DNA of 64,000 nucleotides from positions 1,116,001 through 1,180,000 of the forward strand of contig JASGHI010000003.1 of NCBI GenBank assembly GCA_049841155.1, written 5' to 3'. Origin of the DNA: ZC4RG30 sp049841155 (GTDB lineage: Bacteria; Pseudomonadota; Gammaproteobacteria; Steroidobacterales; Steroidobacteraceae). This document shows, in pieces, positions 28,232 to 36,971 of the stretch; within the stretch, counting starts at the first letter, position 1; each line of letters begins with the position of its first letter. Made by a program: the position numbers and the translations under genes. The notes beneath the pieces were generated by a model. That model worked only from the letters and a program-made list of their open reading frames with translations, made no database searches and was not told where the DNA came from.

Positions 28232-30364
28232 ATGAAGCAGGATTTCAGAGTGACAGGGCGTCGGCTGGCGATGACTTTCGCCGGATCGCTTTCGCTGGTG
28301 GCAATAGCTGTTGCACAAGCGCAACAGGCGCCGAGCACAACGGAAAGCGCGGGACTGGAGGAGATCATCGTCACTGCAGAGCGGCGTGCTGTCGACCTGC
28401 AGAAATCAGCCGTCGCCGTCACCGTGCTGGGCGGAGATGAGCTGGCGAAAACCGGTCTCTCGGAGTTCCGCGACGTACTGCAGGCCGTCCCCTCAGTGAC
28501 GCTGCAGAACGGTGCCGCCACCAAGAACGCCCCGGCGATCGCGATCCGCGGCATCGGCGTGGACGGCGCCAACAAGCAGCTGGCGACGGCCATCTACGAA
28601 GATGGCGTGGTGGTCAACAACCAGTTCGGGCAGTTCTATGACCTGCAGCGCATCGAGGTGCTGCGTGGTCCGCAGGGCACGCTGTACGGCGCCACCGCCG
28701 TGGGCGGCGCGGTCAACATCATCAGCAATGATCCCAAGCAGGATCTGGAAGCTTCCACCTCCCTCGAGTTCGGCGACCGCAGCCTGCAGCACATCACCGG
28801 CATGGCGAACGTGCCGCTGACCGACAACCTGGCGGTGCGCGGAGCGTTCAACCTTTATCGTCGCGGCACGATGGAGAACACCCACATCCAGTCGGCGAAC
28901 TATCTCAACGGGCGCATCAAGGCCCTTTACAAGCCGAACGAGAAATTCTCCGCCCTGTTCGGCATCAACTATTTCGAAGCCCAGCCCGGCATCGACGAGT
29001 CGGCCTACGTCGACACGCCGACCGGCAAGGTAATCGACCGGTTTGTCGTCAATCGCGGCGCCTTCGGCACGCGGCGCGTCGCCAAGTACTGGGCGAACCT
29101 CGACTACGACTTCGGGTTTGCGACCCTGACCTACCTGCCGGCCTTCCAGCGCAGCGATCAGGACCAGTGGACCCTGGGCAACGTAACGTCGACCAGCAAC
29201 ATCAGCGAAACCATCTGGAATTACTACCATACCGATTCGCATGAACTGCGCCTGGTCAGCAATGCCGAATCGAAGCTGACGTGGGTAGGCGGCTTCTACT
29301 ACATGCGCCGCTATTTCGATCGCGACGAGCAGTGGAGCATGTCGGACCTGATTGCCCACAACAACCGCACGGATACTGTGGTCCACCACATCATCCTGTC
29401 GCTGGGCCTCTATGGCCAGGCCACGTATGCCTTCACGGACAGCACCCGCCTGACGCTGGGCGCGCGCGAAAGCAGCGACGACGTGTTCCAGACCACACAC
29501 AACATGTTCCCGCTGGGGACCGACACCGAGAAGTTCACCGAGTACCACAAGAAGACCCACAACTTCACGTATCTGGCCCGCTTCGAGCATGATCTGACCC
29601 CGCAGAACATGATCTATGCCTCGGTGTCCGATGCCTACCGGCCGGGTGGCCTGGGTGCGCTGGGCACCAGCTACGAGCCGGAGACCATGAAGGCCTTCGA
29701 AATCGGCTCGAAGAACCGCTTCGGCAACCGCGTGGTGGCCAACCTCAGCGCGTTCTACTACGACTACCCGGCGATGCAGACGCCGCAGTCCGTGTGTTCC
29801 GACTACCCCGTCTGCAACTTCGTGGTCGGCAACATCACGATGTCCATTCCGACGAAGTTCTACGGTGCGGAACTGGAAACCGTGTTCCAGCTCACCCCGA
29901 ACGACCGGCTGACTTTCAACCCGGCCTATCTGCGTGCGCGTTACACGGGCAACGTCAACCTGACCGATCCGCGGCTGGGTTCGACGGGTGAACTGACCAC
30001 CGACGGCAAGGCTCCGCCGCACGCTCCGGACTGGACGCTGTCCGCTTCCTATTCCCATACCTTCCGCCTGGGAGACAAGGGCAACCTGGAGGTGGGCGTG
30101 AACGGCCACTACGAGACCGAGCAGTACACGGGCTTCGATACCGCCGTGTATCGCAACCTGTTCAACGCGCGCTACCAGACGCAGGAGTCGTACGTGGTCG
30201 GCAATGCCAACATCACGTGGACGCCGGCCAATGACAAGTACTCTGTCACGGGCTGGGTGCGCAACTTCAACAACGTGCTCTACCGCACTGGCGGCGGCAG
30301 CGTCACGGCCGGAGTCAACGACCCGCGCTCGTTCGGCGTGCAGGTGACCGGCAAGTTCTTCTGA
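28232..30364 (+). CDS. TonB-dependent receptor 1
   Basis: A 710-residue outer-membrane receptor. A signal peptide (1 to about 29, ending at AQAQQ) precedes a TonB-box-like EEIIVTAERR. The plug domain has RIEVLRGPQGTLYGATAVGG, and a 22-strand-type barrel ends in the aromatic VTGKFF. It should import a scarce ligand across the outer membrane. It is a close paralog of receptor 2 (31478-33628), with near-identical plug segments and matching downstream hairpins. The ATG at 28232 is preferred over TTG 28226. No inner-membrane transporter is adjacent. Confidence 0.92.
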   Translation: MKQDFRVTGRRLAMTFAGSLSLVAIAVAQAQQAPSTTESAGLEEIIVTAERRAVDLQKSAVAVTVLGGDELAKTGLSEFRDVLQAVPSVTLQNGAATKNAPAIAIRGIGVDGANKQLATAIYEDGVVVNNQFGQFYDLQRIEVLRGPQGTLYGATAVGGAVNIISNDPKQDLEASTSLEFGDRSLQHITGMANVPLTDNLAVRGAFNLYRRGTMENTHIQSANYLNGRIKALYKPNEKFSALFGINYFEAQPGIDESAYVDTPTGKVIDRFVVNRGAFGTRRVAKYWANLDYDFGFATLTYLPAFQRSDQDQWTLGNVTSTSNISETIWNYYHTDSHELRLVSNAESKLTWVGGFYYMRRYFDRDEQWSMSDLIAHNNRTDTVVHHIILSLGLYGQATYAFTDSTRLTLGARESSDDVFQTTHNMFPLGTDTEKFTEYHKKTHNFTYLARFEHDLTPQNMIYASVSDAYRPGGLGALGTSYEPETMKAFEIGSKNRFGNRVVANLSAFYYDYPAMQTPQSVCSDYPVCNFVVGNITMSIPTKFYGAELETVFQLTPNDRLTFNPAYLRARYTGNVNLTDPRLGSTGELTTDGKAPPHAPDWTLSASYSHTFRLGDKGNLEVGVNGHYETEQYTGFDTAVYRNLFNARYQTQESYVVGNANITWTPANDKYSVTGWVRNFNNVLYRTGGGSVTAGVNDPRSFGVQVTGKFF

Positions 30365-30370
30365 TGGAAC

Positions 30371-30405
30371 GCGGGCATGCGGCGGTTCACCCGCTGCATG
30401 CCCGC
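30371..30405 (+). terminator. Hairpin after TonB receptor 1
   Basis: GCGGGCATGC (30371-30380) pairs with GCATGCCCGC (30396-30405). There is no T run, so it may protect or attenuate rather than terminate. The same arrangement follows receptor 2. Confidence 0.5.
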
Positions 30406-30426
30406 CTCTTGCGGGAGACGAACCTC

Positions 30427-30456
30427 AAGCCCGACCACTCACGGTCGGGCTTTTTT
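30427..30456 (+). terminator. Rho-independent terminator after TonB receptor 1
   Basis: AAGCCCGACC, a 6-base loop and GGTCGGGCTT form a perfect 10-bp stem running into a tract of six T. It lies between receptor 1 and the convergent oxygenase gene. Confidence 0.85.
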
Positions 30457-30463
30457 GTGCCTG

Positions 30464-31168
30464 CTACTGGCGGTACATCGCCTCGGCCCGGTTCAGCAGG
30501 ATCCAGCTGGTCAGGATGTACTTGTCGTTGGATACCGGCACGGTGCCGCGGTGGGTGTGGGTGAAATAGGCCGGCGCGATCACCATGCGGCCGGCTTTGG
30601 GCTGAATTGATTTCTGCTGATAGTAGAAATCGGTATGGCCGCCTTCGGCCACATCGTTCAAATAGAACATGAACAGCAGCGTGCGGTGCAGCGGCTCATT
30701 GTGCGGCGCCTGCGGGTAGACCTCACAGTGCCAGTAGTTGTAGTTGCCCTTGCCGGCGTCGTATTTCTGCGCCTGTATCGTACCGATCCGGTATAGATGA
30801 CACATGTGGTCACCGGCCCTGGGCTCGCCGATTTCGGCGTAGTTTTCATGTGTCAGGTTGACCGGCTGGCCCGTGACCGGGTGCGGCACCACCAGCGCGA
30901 ACGGCGCTATCAGCGCAAAGTGATACTTGCGGAAGTACTGCTCGGCATAAAACGAGGTCACCTCCATGAGGTGCTGCAGCAGCTGGTGGTACTCGGCATG
31001 CTCATTCAGGTATAGGTCGGTGCTGACCTTCCTGCTGGGATCAACGCCGGCGCCGGTGCGGCCCGCCGTGCGGTGCGGGCTTTGCTCGAAGATACGGATC
31101 AGATCCCGGCAGAATTCCGGGGGCAAAGCGTCGTCGTAGATTTCGATGAAATCGGGAACAGCACTCAT
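30464..31168 (-). CDS. 2-oxoglutarate/Fe(II)-dependent oxygenase (prolyl-hydroxylase-like)
   Basis: A 234-residue protein with the double-stranded beta-helix pattern of prolyl-4-hydroxylase-like oxygenases. Likely iron ligands are His147 and Glu149 in YWHCEVYP (HxE in place of the common HxD) and a distal histidine in YFTHTHRGTVP, with LLFMFYLNDVAEGGHTDFYY between them as expected. There is no signal peptide, so it acts in the cytoplasm. I chose ATG 31168 because the upstream reading is not family-like. It sits between receptors 1 and 2, divergent from the latter. Similar oxygenases are known beside TonB receptor genes; the substrate is unknown. Confidence 0.78.
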   Translation of the reverse strand: MSAVPDFIEIYDDALPPEFCRDLIRIFEQSPHRTAGRTGAGVDPSRKVSTDLYLNEHAEYHQLLQHLMEVTSFYAEQYFRKYHFALIAPFALVVPHPVTGQPVNLTHENYAEIGEPRAGDHMCHLYRIGTIQAQKYDAGKGNYNYWHCEVYPQAPHNEPLHRTLLFMFYLNDVAEGGHTDFYYQQKSIQPKAGRMVIAPAYFTHTHRGTVPVSNDKYILTSWILLNRAEAMYRQ

Positions 31169-31477
31169 AGGCGCAGACCTTTTGCCATGGGCGCACCGCC
31201 CTTCCTGACTGGAGCACCAAGATACTTCGCGCGCGGCCGCCCCGAGAAGCCCTGCCGCCCCCCCCACGCAGCACCACTGCAGTTGCGGAGGGTATACGAA
31301 AGAATATACTGCGGCCGGGGTAGCCCTGGATTATAAAGGGATTTCAAGACCTGTTTCTGGACTAGAGGGCGCCCTTTCGGGAGTCTCCGATGAATCTTCA
31401 GGCGGTCGGGCCTGAAGGACTGATGTGTAGTCCATTTCCAACAGTTCGAACATATCCAAAAGTTTAGGGAGATCGCT
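31169..31477. other. Intergenic region between the oxygenase and TonB receptor 2
   Basis: These 309 bases hold no convincing gene. GGTATACGAA (31291-31300) followed by AATATAC (31303-31309) is an operator-like inverted element. The 3' part near 31370-31470 is the likely receptor leader; a purine-rich TTTAGGGAGATCGCT precedes the ATG at 31478. Confidence 0.5.
31291..31309. promoter_or_regulatory. Putative operator between the oxygenase and TonB receptor 2
   Basis: GTATA-N8-TATAC inverted repeat; read on the minus strand the first half is TTCGTATACC, a variant of the recurring element. It lies 123 bp from the oxygenase start and about 170 bp from the receptor start, so it could serve either gene. 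Confidence 0.45.
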
Positions 31478-33628
31478 ATGACACGGGAATCACTGTGGAG
31501 CGGGCGCCGTATAGCGCTGGCTCTTACCGGACCATTGTCGCTGGTGGCATCTGCGGTTGCATACGCGCAACAGCCAGCGGATACAGATGGGTCAGGACTC
31601 GAAGAAATCATTGTTACCGCGGAGCGGCGCGCAGTCGACCTGCAGAAATCCGCGGTCGCGCTGACCGTCGTCAGTGGTGACGAGATGGCCAGGAGCGGTG
31701 TCACGCAGTTCCGCGACATGCTGCAATCCGTACCCTCGGTCTCGCTGCAGAATGAAGGTTCCACCAAGAACGCTCCAGCCGTCGCGATCCGCGGCATCGG
31801 CGTGGACGGCGCCAACAAGCAGCTGTCCACCGCCATCTACGAAGATGGCGTGGTGGTGAACAACCAGACCGGCCAGTTCTATGATCTGGCGCGCATCGAG
31901 GTGCTGCGCGGCCCGCAGGGCACGTTGTACGGCGCCACCGCCGTGGGTGGAGCGGTCAACATCATCAGCAACGATCCCAAGCAGGATCTGGAAGCCTCTA
32001 CCTCCCTTGAGGTGGGCAATCAGGGCCTGTTGCATGTCACAGGCATGGGCAACGTGCCGGTCACCGACACTCTGGCGGTACGCGGCGCGTTCAACATGTA
32101 TCGCAAGAGCACGGTCACCAATGCGCACATCCTCTCTACGGATTACATCAATGCGCGGCTCAAGACCCTGTACAAGCCGAACGAGAAGTTCTCTGCCCTG
32201 ATCGGCCTGAACTATGTGCAGTTGCTGCCGGGCGGCAACGGTACCGGCATGAGCGAAGCTGGCTACGTCGATACGCCGACCGGCGACCTGACCAAGAAGT
32301 ACGTTGACCAGCGCGGCAACTACGGCTCGCGGCGTGTCATGAAGTACTGGGCGAACTTGGACTACGACTTCGGGTTTGCGACCCTGAGCTACCTGCCAGC
32401 CTTCCAGCGTAGCTACCAGGACGGCTGGTCACTGGGCAACGTGGCATCCACGAACAATATTGGTGAGGTAGTACTGCATTACTATCACACCGACACCCAT
32501 GAATTGCGCCTGGTCAGCAACGCCGACTCGAAGCTGACCTGGGTGAGCGGCTTCTACTACCTGCGCCGCTATTTTGATCGTGATGAACTAGGTGGCATGA
32601 CGAATGTCACGGGCTCCACTCCACGAACGATCACCACGGTTCACCACATCATCCTTTCGCTGGGACTCTACGGCCAGGCCACGTATGCCTTCACGGACAG
32701 CACCCGCCTCACGCTGGGCGCGCGCGAGAGCAGCGACGATGTGTTCCAGACCACCCACAACATGTACCCGACGGGCACAGACACCGAGAAGTTCACCCTG
32801 TACCACGAGAAGACCCACAACTTCACGTACCTGGTAAGGGCCGAACACGATCTGACCCCGCGGAATATGCTGTATGCGTCGATTTCCAATGCCTACCGGC
32901 CCGGTGGCCTGGGGGCACTGGGCACCAGCTATGAACCGGAAACCATGAAGGCCTACGAAATCGGCTCGAAGAACCGCTTCGGCAGCCGTTTGGTCGCCAA
33001 CATCAGCGCGTTCTACTACGACTACCCCGCCATGCAGACGCCGCAGTCGGTCTGTTCCGACTACCCCGTGTGCGCGGCAGGCAATGTGGTCGGCAACATC
33101 ACGATGCGCATACCGACGACCTTCTGGGGCCTGGAGCTGGAATCGATACTGCAGCTTAGTCCGAATGACCGCTTCACCTTCGCTCCGGCCTATCTGCACG
33201 CGCGTTACACGGGCAATGTCAACCTGACTGATCCGAGGCTGGGTTCGACCGGCGAGTTGACCACCGACGGCCAGGCTCCCCCGCATGCACCGACCTGGAC
33301 GATGTCCGCGGGCTACAACCATATTTTCCGCATAGGAGACAAGGGCAGCCTGGACATGGGCGTGAATGCCCGCTACGAGACCGAGCAATACACGGGTTTC
33401 GATGTCCAGGTGTATCGCAACACTTTCAACAAGCGATACCAGGTACAGAAGGCGTTTACAGCGCTGAATGCGAACATTACCTGGGCACCGGCCAGCGACA
33501 AGTACTCCGTGACCGCCTGGGGCCGCAACCTCACTGACGTGCGGTACCGGATCGGTGGCGGCAGCGTCACGGCGCAAGTCAACGACCCGCGCTCGTACGG
33601 ACTGCAGTTCAACACCAAGTTCTTCTGA
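31478..33628 (+). CDS. TonB-dependent receptor 2 (paralog of receptor 1)
   Basis: A 716-residue outer-membrane receptor with a signal peptide ending at AYAQQ, the TonB-box-like EEIIVTAERR, a plug with RIEVLRGPQGTLYGATAVGG and a C-terminal aromatic end (FNTKFF). It is collinear with receptor 1 along its whole length; differences concentrate in segments such as LLPGGNGTGMSEAGY and GGMTNVTGSTPRT, probably extracellular loops, which suggests related but different ligands. Downstream it repeats the two-hairpin arrangement of receptor 1, so the duplication covered the 3' region too. Confidence 0.92.
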   Translation: MTRESLWSGRRIALALTGPLSLVASAVAYAQQPADTDGSGLEEIIVTAERRAVDLQKSAVALTVVSGDEMARSGVTQFRDMLQSVPSVSLQNEGSTKNAPAVAIRGIGVDGANKQLSTAIYEDGVVVNNQTGQFYDLARIEVLRGPQGTLYGATAVGGAVNIISNDPKQDLEASTSLEVGNQGLLHVTGMGNVPVTDTLAVRGAFNMYRKSTVTNAHILSTDYINARLKTLYKPNEKFSALIGLNYVQLLPGGNGTGMSEAGYVDTPTGDLTKKYVDQRGNYGSRRVMKYWANLDYDFGFATLSYLPAFQRSYQDGWSLGNVASTNNIGEVVLHYYHTDTHELRLVSNADSKLTWVSGFYYLRRYFDRDELGGMTNVTGSTPRTITTVHHIILSLGLYGQATYAFTDSTRLTLGARESSDDVFQTTHNMYPTGTDTEKFTLYHEKTHNFTYLVRAEHDLTPRNMLYASISNAYRPGGLGALGTSYEPETMKAYEIGSKNRFGSRLVANISAFYYDYPAMQTPQSVCSDYPVCAAGNVVGNITMRIPTTFWGLELESILQLSPNDRFTFAPAYLHARYTGNVNLTDPRLGSTGELTTDGQAPPHAPTWTMSAGYNHIFRIGDKGSLDMGVNARYETEQYTGFDVQVYRNTFNKRYQVQKAFTALNANITWAPASDKYSVTAWGRNLTDVRYRIGGGSVTAQVNDPRSYGLQFNTKFF

Positions 33629-33634
33629 CGCACT

Positions 33635-33669
33635 GCGGGCACGCACCGGCTGCAGCGGTGCGTGCCCGC
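33635..33669 (+). terminator. Hairpin after TonB receptor 2
   Basis: GCGGGCACGCACC pairs perfectly with GGTGCGTGCCCGC over 13 bp with a 9-base loop. No T run follows. It is the counterpart of the hairpin at 30371-30405. Confidence 0.55.
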
Positions 33670-33692
33670 CCCTTTGCGATCATGTAAATTGA

Positions 33693-33716
33693 GGCCTGAC
33701 CATTCCTGGTCGGGCT
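33693..33716 (+). terminator. Degenerate terminator hairpin after TonB receptor 2
   Basis: GGCCTGACC, loop ATTCCT, GGTCGGGCT: the same stem as the terminator after receptor 1, but with G-T pairs and without the T tract, so termination is probably weaker. Confidence 0.4.
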
Positions 33717-33765
33717 ATTCGTCCGCCGGCAGACTGCCCTGCGGACTGATTTGAAGGAGCATTGC

Positions 33766-34842
33766 ATGCAGCGTCGAAATCTGGCTCTGGCCGTCCCTGT
33801 GACCACTCTTCTCGCTTTCTGCCTGGGCGACGGCGCTGTCGCAGCAACGCCGGCCACGATGCAGGCCATCGTTCAGCACGGCACGGGCGGGCCCGAAGTC
33901 CTGAAGCTCGAGAAACTCCCCGTGCTGCAGCCTGGCGAAGGCCAGGTGCTGATCCGGGTGTATGCCGCAGCGGTCAACCCGATCGACTGGCGCATGCGTC
34001 TGCCACCCGCGGATGCCGGCTCGCGCCCCAACACGGCGGCGGAGCGCATTCCGGGCTTCGACGTGGCGGGGGTGGTCGAGCGCGTGGGCCAGGAGGTCAC
34101 CAACGTCAAAGCGGGCGACCCGGTGCTTTCCATGATCGGCCGCGTGCAGGTCACCGGCCTGAACGGCGGCTATTCACAGTATGTCGTGGCACCGGCGGCG
34201 AACACCGTGGCGAAGCCGGCCAACCTCACCTATGAAGAGGCCGCAGGCATTCCCACCGTCGGCATGACGGCCGCCCGCACGGTGGCGGAAGCCAATGTGC
34301 AGCGAGGACAGCGCGTGTTCATCAACGGCATCGCCGGTGGCGTGGGCAGTGCGGCCGCGCAGCTGGCCAAGGCGCGCGGCGCCTACGTGATCGGTACTGC
34401 CACGGAGCGGCACCGCGCCTACCTGAAGTCCATCGGCGTCGACGAAGTCATCGACTACACCAAGGTGCAGTTCGAGGACCAGGTGAAGGACGTGGATGCC
34501 GTCATCGACGTGGTGAGCAAGGAAGGGGCGACCCGGGCCATCCGTACGGTGAAACCCGGTGGAGTGCTGGTCAGCATCGCCGGCAACCCCGATGCGGAAC
34601 AGTGCGCGGCTGCAGGTATCCGTTGCCCGGGCGGCGGCGCGATGGGCCGGGACGGCGCGCCGACGGAAGGCGATTTCATCAAGCAGGCCGTGCAGGCGGC
34701 AGCGCAGGGAGGCTACAAGGTGCACATCGATGCGCGCTTCCCGCTGGCCCAGGCAGGTGCCGCGCAGGAAAGGAATCGCACCGGCGACACTCAGGGCAAG
34801 ATCATCCTCACCGTCGACAAGAACCGGGCCGGGAAGCGCTGA
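33766..34842 (+). CDS. MDR-type NADPH:quinone oxidoreductase-like protein with a signal peptide
   Basis: About 358 residues. The body is a zinc-free medium-chain dehydrogenase/reductase: AAAVNPIDWRMR near the active site, GFDVAGVVERVG, and the nucleotide-binding INGIAGGVGSAAAQLAKARG. Unusually, the first 27 residues (MQRRNLALAVPV..., ending VAA) look like an export signal with an RR pair, possibly Tat. ATG 33766 follows AAGGAG. It follows receptor 2 by about 140 bp past a weak terminator and is convergent, with 1 bp between, to a SIGHWE gene. The substrate is unknown. Confidence 0.8.
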   Translation: MQRRNLALAVPVTTLLAFCLGDGAVAATPATMQAIVQHGTGGPEVLKLEKLPVLQPGEGQVLIRVYAAAVNPIDWRMRLPPADAGSRPNTAAERIPGFDVAGVVERVGQEVTNVKAGDPVLSMIGRVQVTGLNGGYSQYVVAPAANTVAKPANLTYEEAAGIPTVGMTAARTVAEANVQRGQRVFINGIAGGVGSAAAQLAKARGAYVIGTATERHRAYLKSIGVDEVIDYTKVQFEDQVKDVDAVIDVVSKEGATRAIRTVKPGGVLVSIAGNPDAEQCAAAGIRCPGGGAMGRDGAPTEGDFIKQAVQAAAQGGYKVHIDARFPLAQAGAAQERNRTGDTQGKIILTVDKNRAGKR

Positions 34843-34843
34843 A

Positions 34844-35707
34844 TCAGTCTTCCGCCTGCTCCAGAGGCTTGCCTCCGGGACCGCTGAGCACGTAGTCACC
34901 GGTCCCGTCATTGATATAGCGCTGGCCCTCACCGGTGATGCACACCTGCTGAGGAGCCAGGTCCCCTTCGGGGTTGCGGTTGTAGCTCCAGTGCTCAACA
35001 TGCGGCCGGGTCCAGTTGTCCACGTCCATCATTGTGACCTCTGTCTCGATGCGGTTGTCCGCGACAGGGGTCAGCACTTCCTTGGTCCAGAAATTGTTGC
35101 TCATCGGCAGGTGCGGACCCACGATCTTGTCGTCGCCGCGGATGTTGGTAGTGTCGATTACCAGACGGCCCTTCTCGTCCCAGTGACCGACGGAGTCGCC
35201 GTTGAAGGTCAGCTGGTAGTCTTCCTTAGGCTCTATTTTCCGACCATCCATCCAGATGATGCGGTACTGCTGGGAGCCACCGTAGATGAAATAGATGCGG
35301 TCATTGGTGGCGATCATGCGGAAACCGCCACTGCGAAGCAGACCCGGCACACCGGACGGCAGGCAGCGCGCATCCGTATCGAAGGTCATCTTGCCGTTCT
35401 TGAGATCCTGCCGGATCTTGAGCCAGCGCTTCTCCATCTCGCCGCCGGGAATCAGCGGGATTTCGTACTTGGGAGCGGCCCCCGCGTTGTACTCGAGCTG
35501 ATTGCGCCAGCAGAAAATGTACTCGCAGCCCTTCTCGCCCTGGAAACCCCAGGTGCCCTGCTGCCATGCTTCGATGAGCTTGGCTGTGCCTGGAGGGGCT
35601 TTGTCCAGCCAGGAGGCGGGCTTGGCAGTCGCCGACTCCTGGCCTGACGGAGGCGCGCACGCCGCTACCGACGCCGACACTACTGCCACGGCGATTATTC
35701 TTTTCAT
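34844..35707 (-). CDS. SIGHWE-family lipoprotein, AED-tail subgroup
   Basis: A 287-residue protein with a lipoprotein signal (MKRIIAVAVVSASVAAC, lipobox VAAC). The core is DSVGHWDEKGRLVIDTTNI after IIWMDGRKIEP, and the tail SGPGGKPLEQAED matches the copies ending at 25690 and 27037. The N-terminal GCEYIFCWRNQLEYNAG keeps a cysteine pair. It stands alone, 31 bp below a strong operator-like palindrome, and is convergent with the MDR gene. Function unknown; expected to be anchored in the outer membrane or at the periplasmic face. Confidence 0.75.
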   Translation of the reverse strand: MKRIIAVAVVSASVAACAPPSGQESATAKPASWLDKAPPGTAKLIEAWQQGTWGFQGEKGCEYIFCWRNQLEYNAGAAPKYEIPLIPGGEMEKRWLKIRQDLKNGKMTFDTDARCLPSGVPGLLRSGGFRMIATNDRIYFIYGGSQQYRIIWMDGRKIEPKEDYQLTFNGDSVGHWDEKGRLVIDTTNIRGDDKIVGPHLPMSNNFWTKEVLTPVADNRIETEVTMMDVDNWTRPHVEHWSYNRNPEGDLAPQQVCITGEGQRYINDGTGDYVLSGPGGKPLEQAED

Positions 35708-35724
35708 GCTGCCCCCGCCTCAAC

Positions 35725-35747
35725 GATCATATATATGATCGTATATT
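35725..35747. promoter_or_regulatory. Putative operator upstream of the SIGHWE lipoprotein gene
   Basis: The perfect 16-bp palindrome GATCATATATATGATC (35725-35740) runs into ATCGTATATT (35738-35747), an exact copy of the element by gdhA and at 50026-50035. The 10-mer lies 31 bp upstream of the start codon. Confidence 0.55.
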
Positions 35748-35859
35748 GGCGCTGGCAAACACGGAATGCAACCTTCGAGGGCAGGGCTCCGAAATTGTCT
35801 GGGAGAGCGGCGGCAGGCCCAAGCGCATTGGCCTGCCACGCGCCCGCCATCGTGCGTCA

Positions 35860-36840
35860 CTACCTCGGTGTCAGATCCAGGGCCACTCTAAAGCCATAAG
35901 TGGTAACCGCTCGCGCAGTGGGATTTCTGCCGCGCCAGAAGGGGAACATCTCCTCGTATCCCGCCCGATAGCTAGCACCTTTAATGACGCGATACCTGCA
36001 GTGCTCAACTTCATATGCCGAGCCATCCACTGGCGCTGCCGGAACCGGTTGAGCCCAACAATCCTCCTGCCACTCCCACACGCTGCCAGACATGTCATAC
36101 ACACCAAAGGGATTCGGCTTCTTCGATCCGACTGGCGCCAAGGCAGCAACACCATCTTCACAGGGCACTATCAACATTGGTTCACCGTGCCTGAGGGTCG
36201 GCATTCCGGCCTTCTGCGCGGTCTGATCCAAACCATTCTCGTATTCACATATGCGTTTGAGATCATTACCCCAGAACCAATCCGTGTTCTTTCCCGCCTT
36301 TGCCACGTACTCCCACTCCGCCTCGTTGGTCAAACGATAGGGTAGCCCTGTCTTCTTTGCCAACCACTCCACGTAACCCTTGGCGTAGTGCCAATTGATA
36401 CAACGCGCTGGAAAATTGGGCGGAGTCCCTCCATCAGCCTCAATATCGTCCCAATCCCAAAAAGGGTTAGATTCGTTAATGCCATGTTCATTTGCCTGAA
36501 GACAACCCATCGAGGGTGGCTTCTCTGGCGTCTCCTTCCAATATTCAGCGAATTGCGCATTAGTGATTTCCGTTTGAGCAATAGCAAACGGCTTAGCTAT
36601 CGTTATATCGCGGATAGGCAAAGCACGGCCTTCTGCAACTCGCTCCGATCCCTTCTTGTAAGTTCCCGGTGGAACTACAACCATGGACGGGCAGTTCTGA
36701 CAACTCTTGAAAGTATTACCAGGTGTCAAAGATGGGGCAGCTACGCTTGCTTCTCGAAACTGCGCTGAAACCGGCTGCACGAGCGCAATTGAACAAACCA
36801 CGCCGAGAGCAAATGCAGAAATCAGTCTTGTCAGATTCAT
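35860..36840 (-). CDS. Exported SUMF1-fold (formylglycine-generating-enzyme-like) protein, copy a
   Basis: A 326-residue protein with a signal peptide ending at VSAQ. The SUMF1/C-type-lectin-like domain shows SCQNCPSMVVVPPGTYKKGS, FAIAQTEITNAQFAEYW, PYRLTNEAEWEYVAKAG, NPFGVYDMSGSVWEW and YGFRVAL. The two catalytic cysteines of true formylglycine-generating enzymes are missing (MFPFWRGRN at that place), so it is probably not a sulfatase activator. It is the last gene of a five-gene minus-strand cluster. Its GC content is visibly lower than the flanks. ATG follows GAGGAGACTAT. Confidence 0.82.
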   Translation of the reverse strand: MNLTRLISAFALGVVCSIALVQPVSAQFREASVAAPSLTPGNTFKSCQNCPSMVVVPPGTYKKGSERVAEGRALPIRDITIAKPFAIAQTEITNAQFAEYWKETPEKPPSMGCLQANEHGINESNPFWDWDDIEADGGTPPNFPARCINWHYAKGYVEWLAKKTGLPYRLTNEAEWEYVAKAGKNTDWFWGNDLKRICEYENGLDQTAQKAGMPTLRHGEPMLIVPCEDGVAALAPVGSKKPNPFGVYDMSGSVWEWQEDCWAQPVPAAPVDGSAYEVEHCRYRVIKGASYRAGYEEMFPFWRGRNPTARAVTTYGFRVALDLTPR

Positions 36841-36971
36841 ATAGTCTCCTCACTCGGGTGACACGCATCCGCACGCAGCACCAAAATTTGACGAAAAAAG
36901 CACCACTAACGAACTACTCTCTTCAAGTTCCACTCTGTCGACGCACGCCTTGAAAGCAACCTTCCGATGGC

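Noticed and set aside
30371..33716. Paired GC-rich hairpins considered as a CRISPR or mobile-element end
   Set aside because: There are only two hairpins per locus, each directly after a receptor gene, with no spacer-repeat pattern and no transposase; they fit terminators.
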